Positions 45,974-57,220 of a stretch of 64,000 bases of DNA are shown in pieces. Every line of letters begins with the position of its first letter. Position 1 is the stretch's first letter. The notes beneath the pieces were generated by a model. The model had not been told where the DNA came from and made no database searches. It was given only the letters and a program-made list of their open reading frames with translations. Origin of the DNA: Romanomermis culicivorax (lineage: Eukaryota > Nematoda > Enoplea > Mermithida > Mermithidae); the NCBI GenBank assembly GCA_963922205.1, contig CAWUHX010000064.1, positions 930,001 through 994,000 on the forward strand. Reading direction: 5' to 3'. Made by a program: the position numbers and the translations under genes.

Positions 45974-47962
45974 TCAAGTTTTTTCGATTGAAGGTGTCCA
46001 ATCGTTACTATAAAACAACATTGTTTCATTCTCTTTCCCATTGGTAGTGTCTGACTCTTGCTTGCTGGATCCCTGTAACTTCTTCCTAGAAGTATTAATA
46101 GGATTATTTTGAACAAATGGAGCAGCAGTGGTTTGATCCTGTAAAGAAGATGAGGGTGTATAAGATACAAAATAATTAGGATTGTAGTATTGGGGTGGAA
46201 ACTGGTTTTGTGAAGTTGAATTCTCACCTATGCTTTGAATGTTTGGCGTTCTTTGTTGGTTACTGTAATAGGTAGAGGGCTTCCAGGTAGGTGGCCTCCC
46301 GGGAGGTGTGGTATAGCTACCATAACCACCACAAGTAGTGGAAGGAGTCCCAAAATGGGGTTTGGGGGAGGTTGGCACAGGTGCGGGCGGTTGGTAAGAG
46401 TTCTCAGGGGTATTAGGATAATAAATTGAGATATCAGCTGTTGGATTTTGCACCAAATATTCTTGCAACTTAACACATCGCTCCGTTGAATGGCCAAACA
46501 TACAGTCATAACTGCAATAGAGGCGCGCTCTAGGGATATCTGGTTGTTGTGACACTGCAGGGGTTGCTGGAGGAGGTTGCAGTGCAATATTGGTCTTTTG
46601 CAATAGGTCTATTAGCTGTCCTAGAAGTGCATTATTTGCCAAAATTGCATCATTACTGGGTTGCAGCATGGGTGCAGGGGCTTGTGGCGCTATGGGGGGT
46701 GCAGGGGGTGTTTGTTGGTGACGCCAAGAGGGGTTATTGCTAGAACTACTGCGCTGGAGTCCCGTATTTTGATTTCCTCAACCCTTATAGGATACATTAC
46801 TATTAAAATTTCTAAAATTATTACCTCAGAATCTGCTATAAGTTTGTGGCCATGGGGTGGGATCTTGATTCGACATGTGGCTTACCTGCTCTGGAGGCTT
46901 TGCTTCGTTTATTTCGAGTGGATGATGTTTTTGCAGTCATTGTTCAAATAATTCATCCTGTATTTTCAACTCTTTCTGGAGGTTGTCGGGGAACATTACC
47001 AAGTCCTGGAGGGAGACGATTTGTCCTTTATGTTTGTCCATGTTGGCCTGTATTACAGTTGACGATTTGCTATAAAACTGTATGATAATCATTTGATCTC
47101 TCTCCTTTTCTGTTTTATCCCGAAAAAGAGTAGGTGCATACAAATATAAGCAATTTATAAATTGAACACAGCTCTCGGAGTCTCCCTGGGAGATGGTGGG
47201 CCATCCATGGTGAAGGTCACTAAGAGTTCCAGGAGAGGCTAAAAACTCAAAATAATCTGTTTGGCATCATAATAGGAAGTGCGATCTTCCATAAAGTGAT
47301 GTACATCAGGATCCATGGTTCATCGCTAAATTTCCAATTTGACACTTTTGGGCAGAGGAGGGTTGTCCCTAAATTGCTGGTCTAAGGTCTTAAAAAACTG
47401 TTATACTAACTTAGGTTTAATTCCCATTCACAGCGTAAAATTTGCTACTCCCTGTTCGATTTGATTCAAATATTGTAACATCTCCTTTCAGGTCAATTGG
47501 AAAACGTCATTGCTGACATCATCAATGTGGCAAAGGTTATCAGCTGGCAAGGTAAGGGGTAGATTCGCTAACCCATAGCCCCCTTGCTCAGCAAGCGATG
47601 GGCCCAGAGGATTGGAGGAGGATGCTAGATTAGAGGTACACACAGGAAAATTACCTGTTTCCAAATCTGCTTTTTTTTTGTTGTGTGACGATTTGGTTCT
47701 GCATTTGGCCTAAAATGACCATCATTTCTCCATCTGGGCGGCCATAAGATCGAATTTGTCCTGAGTCATGGGGGTGGCAATGGGTGGCGGCTGGACTGTT
47801 TGTTTGGCAGTGTGCGGTGGAGGGATTAGCAATTTTGACAATTGTTTCAACATTGGTCTCAAGCCAGTGAGAATTCGGTAATGCTGGTCTTCAAAGCGAC
47901 CAGGAGTGAATCTTTTTTGCTCGATTTTCAGTAGAAAACGGAAGAAAATATGTAAAAATACA

Positions 47963-48011
<49 letters not shown>

Positions 48012-48030
48012 AAACAGCAAACAAATATTA
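45974..48030 (-). pseudogene. Gypsy gag with zinc knuckle
   Basis: Reading down the minus strand, pieces are at 47,722-48,024 ([13 protein letters not shown], Pro- and Gln-rich), 46,937-47,143 (charged) and 45,974-46,669. The last has a knuckle of the form CSYDCMFGHSTERC (about 46,475-46,515), followed by a Pro/Ser/Gln/Tyr-rich tail and a frame overlap into the protease. A (TA)n tract interrupts the N-terminal part. Gag would form the particle shell and bind the RNA. Frames are broken between pieces. Confidence 0.65.
47968..48010 (+). repeat. (TA)n microsatellite
   Basis: About 20 uninterrupted TA dinucleotides inside the gypsy gag region. The YIYIYI-type frames over it are artefacts. Confidence 0.9.
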
Positions 48031-48484
48031 TACAAATCAATAAATATGGAAAATAAATAACAAGTAAACAACTCACCTTACTTACCTGTACATCACTGGA
48101 TCGAAGCTGGAAGGGTCACCAGTGAAAGACAAGTAGCAATTGGTGGAGCGGTGGAGAGGTGGATGGGGGACCAGGTTGGACCACAATTGGGTACGGGGGT
48201 TGGTAAGCAGAGATGGTGGTGGATGGAATATGAAATGATAATAATAAATACCACTCAGAATGCCTGGTGGTAGACGAAGACGATTTTCTATTTTTATTCT
48301 AACTAAAAACACTAAAAACAAACATCAATAAATTGCCTTTATGGCCACAACAACACTACGAAAAAGTTCATGCAAATATGTACAAGTGAAGATTTATATA
48401 CAAGAACATTTATTTACGAATGTGTTTATTATTGTTTTTGTTGACTGTAAATAAATTGAAAAATAAATGATAATACCGGTTTTG

Positions 48485-50698
48485 CTCAGTGTGGTATACT
48501 ACACATTTACTTGTTGATGAATTTTGTCAAATGACCAATACTGCTTATGAACTTCATGGGTGTTACTGGCACTGCCATGGCTGCCTCGCAGGATGGGGAA
48601 ACGAAGAGAAAAATTCAGAGAAAACAAAACAGTGGATTGTTGAAAAAGAGAAATACATACAGTCACTCAGATAAAATCTAATTATATACCATATGGGAAT
48701 GTGAATGGAAGTTGTGTTGTCAAAAATACATTCCCCAGAACAAACATTTATTTGGAGCATTCTTCAATTAGAAATTCCTCCCTTATGAACCAATGAAGTC
48801 CTCAATGCTGAATGGAATTTTTTTTGGCTTTGCACGAGTTGACATTTCTACACCAGAGCATCTGAAACAGAAGTATTCTGACTTTCCTTCAATAATCAAG
48901 TACAAATTGATGATATCGGAGATCATATGAAAGAATATGCTTTGAAGACTGGACAATTCAGTGAGCCACATGACTAATTAATTAGCAATCACTTTGGGAA
49001 AGACATATTTCAATCTATTTGAAAAAAGGGTGTAGCCAGGAGTCAAACCTGCATTACCAGCATTTGGGGCTGATGTCCTCAAAACTAGACCACTACGCCA
49101 CAAGGTGAACTCAGATTAAGGTACTCCCATGCCTAAAATTTTTAGCATACAACTCCACTGCTTAGTGGTCCTGAATCTACGACCTTTGGCAAGTAGTAGC
49201 ATACCTGCTGCTCTGAACTGCCTACCAATGAAGTTGCTGATTGTTTTAGAAATGAAAATTATATGGAATTTTTAGAGTGAAAATAGATATCAAAAGTAGG
49301 GTGTAGCCAGGAGTGGAACCTGGGTTAAAGCATTCCCAGCTGACATCCTCACCACTAGACTACAACACCATGAAGTAAACCCAGATTAAGGTGCTCCCCA
49401 TGGCTACGATTTTCAGCATAAAATTCTAATGCTTGGTGGTCATGAACTGCAATCTTTGGCAAGTAGCAGCATACTATTTTCAAATTTATTTTCGCTCCAA
49501 AAATTCCCTATAATTTTCATTTCTGAAAAAGTCAGCAACTTGATTGGTAGGCAGTAGGTGGTTCGAGGTTCATGACCACCAAGCATAGGAATTGTATGCT
49601 AAAAATTGCAGCCATGAGGGCATTTCAATCTGGCTTCACATCCCGGTCTGGTTGTCTGGCGGTGAGGACATCAGCCTGGCATGCTGGTAACCCAGGTTTG
49701 ACTCCTTGCTACACCCGATTTTTCAAATTTAGTTTTACTCCAAAAATTTCATATAATTTTCATTTCTAAAAAAATATTCCTATCTACACCAAAGATTTGT
49801 TTCTTGGTTCAACATGGTTTAGTGCTTGATAATATTTATGAAGTTGTTCAGTACGATGAATCCAAGCCCTTCACTAATTTTTGTGATGTAGTTACAAAGC
49901 ATCACAAAGATGGAGATGCTGACAAGGAGTTATCAATCTTAGCAGATACATAGAGAATGCTCGGTAACACTGGATACTGCAAGACACTCACAAACAAAGA
50001 AAAAAAATGTCAATGTTATCTAATGTGATCAGGAAAAAGCTGTAGAATGTAGCTACAGTCTTTATGTAAAAAATTGAAAGTATTTTGATCAACCGTTATG
50101 AAGTACAAATGTGGAAAGCTGAAATCAAATTGGATTTGCCAATTGTGATTGGTTTACCTGTTTATAATTGGGCTAAAATCAAGATGCTAGAGTTTTTTTT
50201 ATGATGTACTTCAAATTTTCTTTGATCAAACAAAATATCAGTGTATGGAAACTGATACTGACAGCATTTATTTGGCATTACCAACAGAGACCTCACTAGA
50301 TGCAGTTAGAGCCCAGTTGAAAGTCCATTTTATGATTGAAATGTATCCCAAATGCTTTGTAACAAGAAAAGATGACAAGCGAACACCAAAATTGCTAAAA
50401 GTGGATTGGCGAGGAACTGCAATGTGCTGCCATCAGCAAAAACTTACATAGGAATTGGAAAAAATGAGAAGAAAGTAAGCTGTAAAGTTTTATGAAAAAG
50501 ATCAATGATCTAACCCCTGACAAATACAATATGGTTTTGGCAACAAAAACACCTTGGGATGTGGAAATATTAGTTTCAAAACTCAAGCTGATAATAAAAT
50601 TTGGACATACATACAAGATAAACGAGGATTACCATATTTGTATATAAAAAGGAAAGTGCTTGATGATGGTATAACTACTTTATCATTAGATTTATAAT
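48485..50698 (+). pseudogene. Polinton family-B DNA polymerase, C-terminal half
   Basis: Starts with LLVDEFCQMTNTAYELHGCY, whose HGCYWH segment is typical of Polinton polymerases. It goes on through TIWECEWKLC, FFGFARVDISTPEHLKQKY and IDDIGDHMKEYALKTGQFS (48,680-48,970). After an insertion (49.02-49.79 kb) it resumes with ILADT and LGNTGYCKTLTN (motif B, with GYGK changed to GYCK, about 49,960). Next come DLPIVIGLPVYNWAKIKML (about 50,130) and motif C METDTDSIYLAL (about 50,245), both Asp intact. The tail is LLKVDWRG and LPYLYIKRKVLDDG. Several stops and frameshifts occur. With the half at 38.8-40.2 kb it accounts for most of one polymerase. Confidence 0.82.
49015..49790. repeat. Cluster of three tRNA-derived SINE-like units inserted in the polymerase
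   Basis: Units at about 49,030-49,290 and 49,297-49,500 (minus strand) and about 49,505-49,785 (plus strand) share a head and a body. The head has an A-box-like gtggtctagttttgagg and a B-box-like ggtttgactcc, ending gctacaccc. The body includes cttggtggtcatgaac and tttggcaagtagcagcata. All end in a tail with ccctataattttcatttct. The first two are direct repeats and the third is inverted. They interrupt the Polinton polymerase between the GDHMKEY and LGNTGY blocks, so they came after it. Too divergent from a cloverleaf to be functional tRNAs. Confidence 0.65.
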
Positions 50699-50925
50699 TA
50701 TTATGCATCCAAGAGGTGTTTTTTCATAGTTATTAAAATATTTTTTCAAATAAAATTTTGTCCTTGTCAATTTGTGCCCTTTATCTTATATTCTTGTCTC
50801 CTTTTTGCTTTTTTTTGCCTCCCAGATAGATATTTAAACCTTAGTATATATGTGAAAGAAGTCAGATAGTAAAGTGTGGATGACAAAGTAACCCTTTGAT
50901 GTCTGTGTATTGTCGGGGCACTTGG

Positions 50926-51100
50926 CCATGGTGAGGAGCCACTGATGGCCTGGAGTCACAAACATGTGTATAAGCAGTGTTTGGCACTAGATGCATGGTG
51001 AGGAGCCAGTGATGGTCTGGGGTCAAGCAGATTTGTGTACAAGTTGCTAGGTACATGGTGAGGAGCCAATGACAGCCTAGCATCAGGCATGTATATGTAT
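50926..51100 (+). repeat. ~62-bp tandem repeat, about 3 copies
   Basis: Units share catggtgaggagcca, then tgatgg.ctggggtca (variants). They start near 50,928, 50,994 and 51,055. No coding content is supported. Confidence 0.6.
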
Positions 51101-51109
51101 CTAGAATGC

Positions 51110-52140
51110 AAAACATGTGACATTAGTTGAACACTTTACTCATATTGTGGATACTTTCTATGAAAGTACTGGCGCCACATGTCTAATAGCCTCCACATTG
51201 CATGAGGCTGGGACTGATTCTATGATAGTTGTGAATGAGTACACAATTTCTGTTGATATATCAAATGTCAAGATTTTTTTATTGCTCACAAAGGTTGTTT
51301 ATTAAAGCTTGAAGCAGCAGCTTCAGCTTTATCAGCTAGGCAAACTTCTCTCCCCCAAATAGGCCCGAGTGGCGGTGAGGGTGGGCGTCTGTGCATTATA
51401 ACTAAGAGCACAAACAGTACATAGAGTGGCTAAAAGGAGACCATAAATAAAATTTTTGGAAGCCAACATTAAATTTGGGCTTTTGTCTTAAATGGGTCAT
51501 ATTGGGCATCAATCGATAGATCTCATTGGGCTGATTCCGAAAAGTACCATATATGTCACATGTTTTTGAGTTTTGATAGAGATCTGAGTGGGCCAAGTTC
51601 GGGCAACTTTTTTTCTTTCTACCACAGGTTGACCTCACGCTTCATTCTAGCTGGAAAAAATGATGTCACAATGGTCGGAAGAAGGTGGCTATGATTTTTA
51701 CACTAGTCTCCGTTTTATTTCAAAGATTTTACGTGTTTTAAATTTCCTATCTTTAACACATGGTAGTTCCCAAAATGCTTCTAAGAGTGGTCTGCATACT
51801 ACTTACAGTATTCCACTAAATCTTTATCAAAATCGGAAACAGTACCCTTAGATTTTTAAAATAAAATATAAAGATTGTGAATTTGAAAAAAACTGTGATT
51901 ACTGTATCAATCTTTTTGTTATTCCATTCCAAAAATTTATGACATGCATCAATCTTCATGTTATTGTATCAGTACATATTGAGAGTAGAATATAGTCCTA
52001 CATGTCGTTCATTTGATTGATAATTGAAAAAGTGTTAAAAGTAACCTTGGCACAATTCATCAATACCAAATGTTATAGGTAATGCAGCTAAAGCCATAAG
52101 TAAAAATTTAGTGAACCAATGATTTTAATTGATCCAAGTT
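51110..52140. other. Intergenic, no supported gene
   Basis: AT-rich. Short open frames at 51,117-51,305 and 51,660-51,851 have no recognisable domain. Confidence 0.4.
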
Positions 52141-52149
52141 TGATACACA

Positions 52150-53730
52150 TCAACTCAAGCTCTGCAGGAACGCAAAAGTTTTTGAAATACTAGTAAAATT
52201 TATATATACCTTTATTGACCATTTCGATTTGACTGTGACTATTGCAATACAAAAATTGCATAATAAATTGACCATCAAAACGTCAATCCAGTCATTGCCA
52301 TCCTTCGAGCATACATTCTCTCGAGCCCCAATAATTGCAGACGTCATTGTTTGTGTGACAACATTCATCACATATAGTAGGCACTACACATAAGTTTGCA
52401 ACGAGGCTCCAAAACGTCACCATGCTGGCCCTGCTCTAAAACTTTCTCTTGAGTTGTTTCAAAATCATAAAAAACAAATTCTTGTATGATTTGATTTTTA
52501 TCCAAATGTTTTGTATTGTCTTCCTCATCATTATCATCATTGTTAATGTATGGATCATCACTTTTTATCTTTTTTTGTTGCATATAACATTGAGGATCAG
52601 TAAAAAACATTTTGTAAAATATAGAAAATACAGTAAAGGTAATAAATATGTTGTAACCTTTTATCCGAACATCTTTTTTAAACATAAGTCATGTAAAGTA
52701 TTCACATCCATGCAGTTTACTATTAAAACGAGTATCCAAAATGTTACAAACTGGACAAACTTTGATCTTTGTTAAATTGAAATGCCATTCTTAGCAGTGT
52801 AATTTTTTTAAGTTGATTGAAACAATAATCATTTTAGAAGCCTCAGTTGTAGTCTTTACATTTTCACAAATAAAATTGATTACAGGGAGGACTATTGTTG
52901 CACATTTTACATAAGTGTTTAAATCTATGTTGGCATTTGTTATTGTTAGCTATGTCACAACTGGGGGAATAATAACTATGATCAAAAAATGGAGCCATTC
53001 TTGTAATTACCAAAAAATGATTATTGTGATGATAGATATTCAAAACATGTTTAGCATCAGGATTCAATTAATAAAAAACAAAACACTAGCATTTAGACAT
53101 GCAACACTCTAAAACTTCTGTATTGATGAATATTATGAATACTTGAACCTTGTGGCCATTATCATTCAGATTAATGATTGTCTATAGTCAATTCACATTT
53201 GTTCATTTGATTTTAAAACAACATTTACGGTATTTAAGACTAGTTCACCTGTCAATGTTTGTTTCGGTTGGAATGGGACTAAAATTTGTCCACCTTTTAA
53301 ATCACAATGATTGAATGAGAAGTTAACTTGAGCATTATCATTAATTTTTTGTGATACTCCATCCTTTAAAAAATTGGAATCAATCGACTGTTCCAATCAT
53401 CCATATGATCAAAATTTAGAAATGTTACATTCACATCACTGCATATTAAATCATCAAATATTAATAATGTCAAGATCATCCATATCGAAAAAATTCATTA
53501 GGAGTAATCGAGCCATAACTTTCTTGATTCGACTTGTCAACTTTAGGGTTAAGACATATTGGTGTAAGATCATAAACTTCGCTCTCATCATCAGATTTTC
53601 CATACCATTGTGATTCATTTTCTTCTTGGTCTGAGGTGATATCTTCCAAGATTGGATCAACATTAGCATCATCAAATGAATTTAAGCTGATGTTTTCAAA
53701 CTCTTCGTCCAAACTTATATCTTCAAACAA
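52150..53730 (-). pseudogene. Second Polinton DNA polymerase, N-terminal region
   Basis: On the minus strand, an acidic segment (53,476-53,730) precedes NFSFNHCDLKGGQILVPF (about 53,300). Then comes a zinc-finger-like region with HNNHFLVITRMAPFFDHSYY and HRFKHLCKMCNNSPPC (52,880-53,040), which matches the HYDVI.....F..SYFC...C.H..RHRC segment of Polinton polymerases. Next are KVCPVCN (about 52,760), CYMQQKK, and the Exo I motif FVFYDFETTQEKVLEQG (52,430-52,470). The exonuclease domain fades out near 52,150. It lies on the opposite strand from the 38.8-50.7 kb polymerase and represents a different copy and possibly a different subfamily (Exo I is FYDFETTQ here and VHDFESLL there). Stops and frameshifts are present. 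Confidence 0.72.
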
Positions 53731-53989
53731 GATTGAAAAAACGTACTGCTTCTCTATCCCAAAAATTCAGGTGAGTTTCAAATTACATCCTTTTTTATAT
53801 TGCATAACTGTAACTTGATATGGTAAAGTCAAAATGGAGAGTATATTACATATAGACATGAAACTTTAACAAAGCTTTCAAATTCAGTGTCCCTCTTTTT
53901 TTCGGAAGCTGAAAGGTCAGAAAATATTGCCCTCTAATTTTTACTCTGTTATAACCTTTTGTATTTGAAAATTATACATTCTCTTCATT

Positions 53990-54415
53990 ATGGAACAACA
54001 AAACTTATCATCACTGTCAGAAATGCAGCTGGTGCAGACGACAATGATGATACCATTGATGACACTATTGATGATACCATTGACGACACCATCAACATCT
54101 CTATCCAAGACCCCAGACATGACACCATCTATGATACAACAATTTCTATTGAGCAAGGAGAATGTTTTAGGGATCATTATTGAGGGACAATTTATGAACA
54201 TAGTCTTTACATCTACAATGGATGACACAAGAGCTCTACCAGAGTTCGGAATGATTCTAGCTCGATATGATACTTTGGGTAATCATGCTTTGAGAATTCA
54301 AAGATTGATTATCGAAAATGTACATTGCAATGCTAGTTTGGGCTATCAGATGATTGTCAAGGGTGATGGTAAAGGTTTGGAACTGATCAGTTTGTACAAA
54401 GCAGGAAACAATTAA
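53990..54415 (+). CDS. Unrecognised open frame over a 12-bp repeat
   Basis: 141 codons with an internal gatgacaccatt-type repeat (54,045-54,110) that gives DDTIDDTI or MIPLMTL depending on frame. The C-terminal part (TSTMDDTRALPEFGMILARY to GDGKGLELISLY) has protein-like composition but matches no family I know. It may be a relic of a mobile-element gene. Confidence 0.2.
   Translation: MEQQNLSSLSEMQLVQTTMMIPLMTLLMIPLTTPSTSLSKTPDMTPSMIQQFLLSKENVLGIIIEGQFMNIVFTSTMDDTRALPEFGMILARYDTLGNHALRIQRLIIENVHCNASLGYQMIVKGDGKGLELISLYKAGNN
54045..54112 (+). repeat. 12-bp tandem repeat (gatgacaccatt)
   Basis: About five diverged copies of gatgataccatt/gacgacaccatc in a row. Confidence 0.8.
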
Positions 54416-54594
54416 GTAAACAGGAAACAAGATGTTGGATCATTCTAACAACTTCGGTGTGTTGTGGGTGAGTTGTGTCTGTTTTCATTATATTTGTTTA
54501 CTTTGTGCCTAGTAAACAGAATGCCAACAGCACCAACTAATTTACGTATTATTAGTATAATATTTTATTATTATTAATAATTATACTTGCACAG

Positions 54595-54960
54595 TTAGCG
54601 GAGGTGGGAGCTGACTTACAGGGAGCCAATACTGAGGAAAGCCCCAGCCTTTCCTGGTCGTTATTATAGTGAGTTCTGTGTGTTTGCGTAAGCCTTCAGA
54701 AAGCATCTGGGGAGACCCTGATTGCTTTTTAATTGCCAGGGTTAGATATTCCAGTTACTTGTTAGTGACTGAACGTTGTGTTTAGTCTGCTAAAGGACTG
54801 TTGCACTGTGTTTAGCTCATCACTTACAGGAAGCTCCTTTAAGTGACCTACAGTACTAACTTGGATACAAGCGGATAGCCTCTTTAGTTATATTGCTGAC
54901 ATCTTCAGATCTAAGCAGAGAATCAAACATAACAATGATTTGGATCTGGCACACTTTGAT
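54595..54960 (+). repeat. Dispersed repeat, LTR/leader-like (copy 2)
   Basis: Relatively GC-balanced segment starting gcggaggtgggagctgac. Its second half (54,775-54,935) contains ggactgttgcactgtg, acaggaagctcctttaag, tgacctacagtac and ctaagcagagaatc, in the same order as 15,738-15,875. Resembles the U5/leader part of an LTR retrotransposon. A gag relic follows on the opposite strand, so the two are probably not one element. Confidence 0.4.
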
Positions 54961-55077
54961 TCCATTCACAATTTCTATTGGATGTATCTTTTCGCATGTT
55001 AGTAACATTGTTTCTAGGCTGAAAAAACTCTGGGAAGTTGGCGATTTAGTGCCCTGATCTACCAGAGTGAGAGCAAA

Positions 55078-56010
55078 TTATGTTCCCATCAAAGGTTCTC
55101 CTCGAGTCTTGAGTATGATTTTTGTTGTTACTCTGTTACAGGCTTGCATTCCCAAAGCCTTGGGTCGTTCCATGTGATTATGCTGAGTTACATTGGATGT
55201 CTTCCTGTGATCTTCAGAAATTGTTACTAAAATTTGATCCTTGGTGTCCACCTTGTCCTTAGCCATTCTAACGTAGAAATGCCCCCTTGTCACTAATCTA
55301 CTAGCGTTTGCAACAAACACTGAAATAGTCTGCCCTGATAACTGATTACAAGCTACTAATTGTTTATATTTAACATCAATCTGATGGTTGTCTAGAAAAC
55401 TGGTGACAAAAGCATCTGACCACCCATCCCAAGTTTGTACTCTCAAATAAATTGACAACAATGCAGTTTTTCTAGCTGAAGTTGTTGCCTCTGTTAAAAC
55501 AGCAATTCTGTAAAAACATTTCTCCCAATCAGTTCAGTTTATGTTGCAGGAGTTTCCTGAAAATGGCATCAAAACTCCTGAGTGTTGAATAATGGGTCTA
55601 GTATCGTACATATCACATACTCACACTACAGTCTGGCATAAAAGTTCCTACACTCCCTACAAATTGAGTAAAGAATCTGCTTGGGCCATTTCAGGGTCAA
55701 AAATGTTGTCTACAATTTTTTCCTTCTCACTTGATGAGCTGATTTCTGTTTCTGATAGTGGAACAATGTTAAATGTATTCCTTGTTCTTCTGGGTTCAAG
55801 AAAATTCCAAGTGGCATCAGCACCAATAAGATCAAGGGTGTCAAAAAGTGGTCAAGGAGCCTTTGTATGGAAATGGATGAAAGGTGAAGTTTTTTGGTCA
55901 GTAACATCCGTATTTAGCGAACTCTACTGACGATAGTAAGTTTCTGAGTATCAACGTTTCTACAACATAAAGTTGATCTTCTTTGCTTAAAATATGAAAT
56001 TTAGTTGGGT
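55078..56010 (-). pseudogene. Retrotransposon gag relic
   Basis: On the minus strand, coding-like sequence starts near 56,000 and continues through LDLIGADATWNFLEP and PLSETEISSSSEKEK (about 55,750-55,850). It then reads GVLMPFSGNSCNIN (about 55,545) and a capsid-like block 55,078-55,461 with YLRVQTWDGWSDAFVTSFL and QLSGQTISVFVANASRLVTR. The W..F...F plus Q....SV..F..A..RL pattern is that of the retrotransposon gag capsid domain. No pol follows, so this is an isolated fragment with stops and frameshifts. Confidence 0.6.
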
Positions 56011-56716
56011 ATACTGTTTCTTTTTCTTTTGATCTGAAGATTGACAAAATTCTGAATCCTTGAGAATTTTGTGGGACCTCTCTGGCAAAAACTGAACTGG
56101 ATGAGCAAGTGAAAACTTTAAGGTTACTCTGGGATACTTCAAACGCTAGGTTACACTGCTTATTAATTGTTTTGTGCTTAATTCTTGTTTTATGTCTCAA
56201 GTGCTTGCGACAAAGATGATGGAAAAGGAAATGAACAACATCAACAATTGAGTGAAAAAGGAAGAAAATCAGTAAGTTTCTTTAAGTAGCTCAAAAATGC
56301 AGAGTTTCAAATTGATCTTAAGCTCTACTATGTGTCCAAAAATGAGTTTCTTGTTCATTAGTACAGTATCTAATTGTAAAAGCGATAACCAATAAGATAC
56401 AATCAAATCTGCAGAACCTATTTTCAGATGATCAATAATGACGGCAGACAAGCAAGTTGATCCGAATGGGAAAAACAATGAAAAAGAACACATCAAAAAG
56501 AAAGTAAGTTTCACATGAATTATGTTCACACAAATTATTTATTCTCCTAAACGACCATTCATACAAACATTGTTTTGTACAAAATGATCTTTGCTCAAAT
56601 AGTTTTTGCACTGGCTATGGGCAGGTGAGATATGCTGATTTTACTTATAAACTATCGGTCTGTATATCATAAACAAAGTGTATCATGGGACACAACAGCC
56701 ATCGCTGTGATCACAG

Positions 56717-56866
56717 GCAGGTGGAAGTCTATTTGTTATAGAACGAGGACAATCAGAATTTCGACCGCAGCTCCTATACGGAAAGCACTTGTTTGGACGT
56801 TGTCTTTTAGCTCTGTCTCTAAGAACAGCCCACACACCTGAAGATATAGACACTGAATTTGATTAA
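56717..56866 (+). CDS. Candidate terminal coding exon, 49 codons
   Basis: Preceded by the acceptor-like tgtgatcacag and an in-frame stop just before it. The frame reads AGGSLFVIERGQSEFRPQLL, then YGKHLFGR, and ends THTPEDIDTEFD-like before TAA 56864-56866. Upstream on the same strand are donor-like sites at about 56,505 (aagaaag|taagttt context), preceded by a charged frame MTADKQVDPNGKNNEKEH (phase compatible), and at 56,621 after an ATG with a hydrophobic stretch MIFAQIVFALAMG (phase not compatible with this exon). The pieces suggest a small spliced gene, but no family is recognised and the length is within chance. Confidence 0.2.
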   Translation, partial: AGGSLFVIERGQSEFRPQLLYGKHLFGRCLLALSLRTAHTPEDIDTEFD

Positions 56867-57220
56867 GATTTGAAAATGAGACTCCAAACTTGAGAAATAT
56901 TTTTTTGGAGTAGGACCTTTTGACAAGATTTTTTAGACTGTTAATGACAAGCTGTGTAATTAAGTATATATAAAGTGAATATAAAAGCACAGTGTTTTTT
57001 CTTGTTATTTTTTCAACTTGGAAGCCTTTTCATAACAAGAAAGAAAGATTTGGAGAGCAACTCAATGAAATAATCAAAGACAGGATTGTGTGCTGATTCA
57101 CCAAATGTCCGTATTACTGGAAAGTCATCATGTAAAAGCTAAATGATCTTGTTTTGACGAAAGTCCCTATTCCTCAACATTCATGTGTTGAATGAAAAAT
57201 CTCCTTTCTCGAAAATTAAG

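Larger units (their letters stand above)
42180..48030 (-). mobile_element. Ty3/gypsy retrotransposon, degenerate, inserted in Polinton
   Basis: On the minus strand gag (48,030-46,000), protease, reverse transcriptase, RNase H and integrase (ending near 42,180) follow in Ty3/gypsy order. Compared with its relative at 17.2-23.0 kb it has longer intact frames and an intact protease active site, so it is probably younger. I could not pair LTRs; the ends given are those of recognisable coding. With the exonuclease relic, it occupies the gap between the two halves of a Polinton polymerase. Confidence 0.85.

Noticed and set aside
47722-48076. YIYIYI repeat protein
   Set aside because: Translation of a (TA)n microsatellite.
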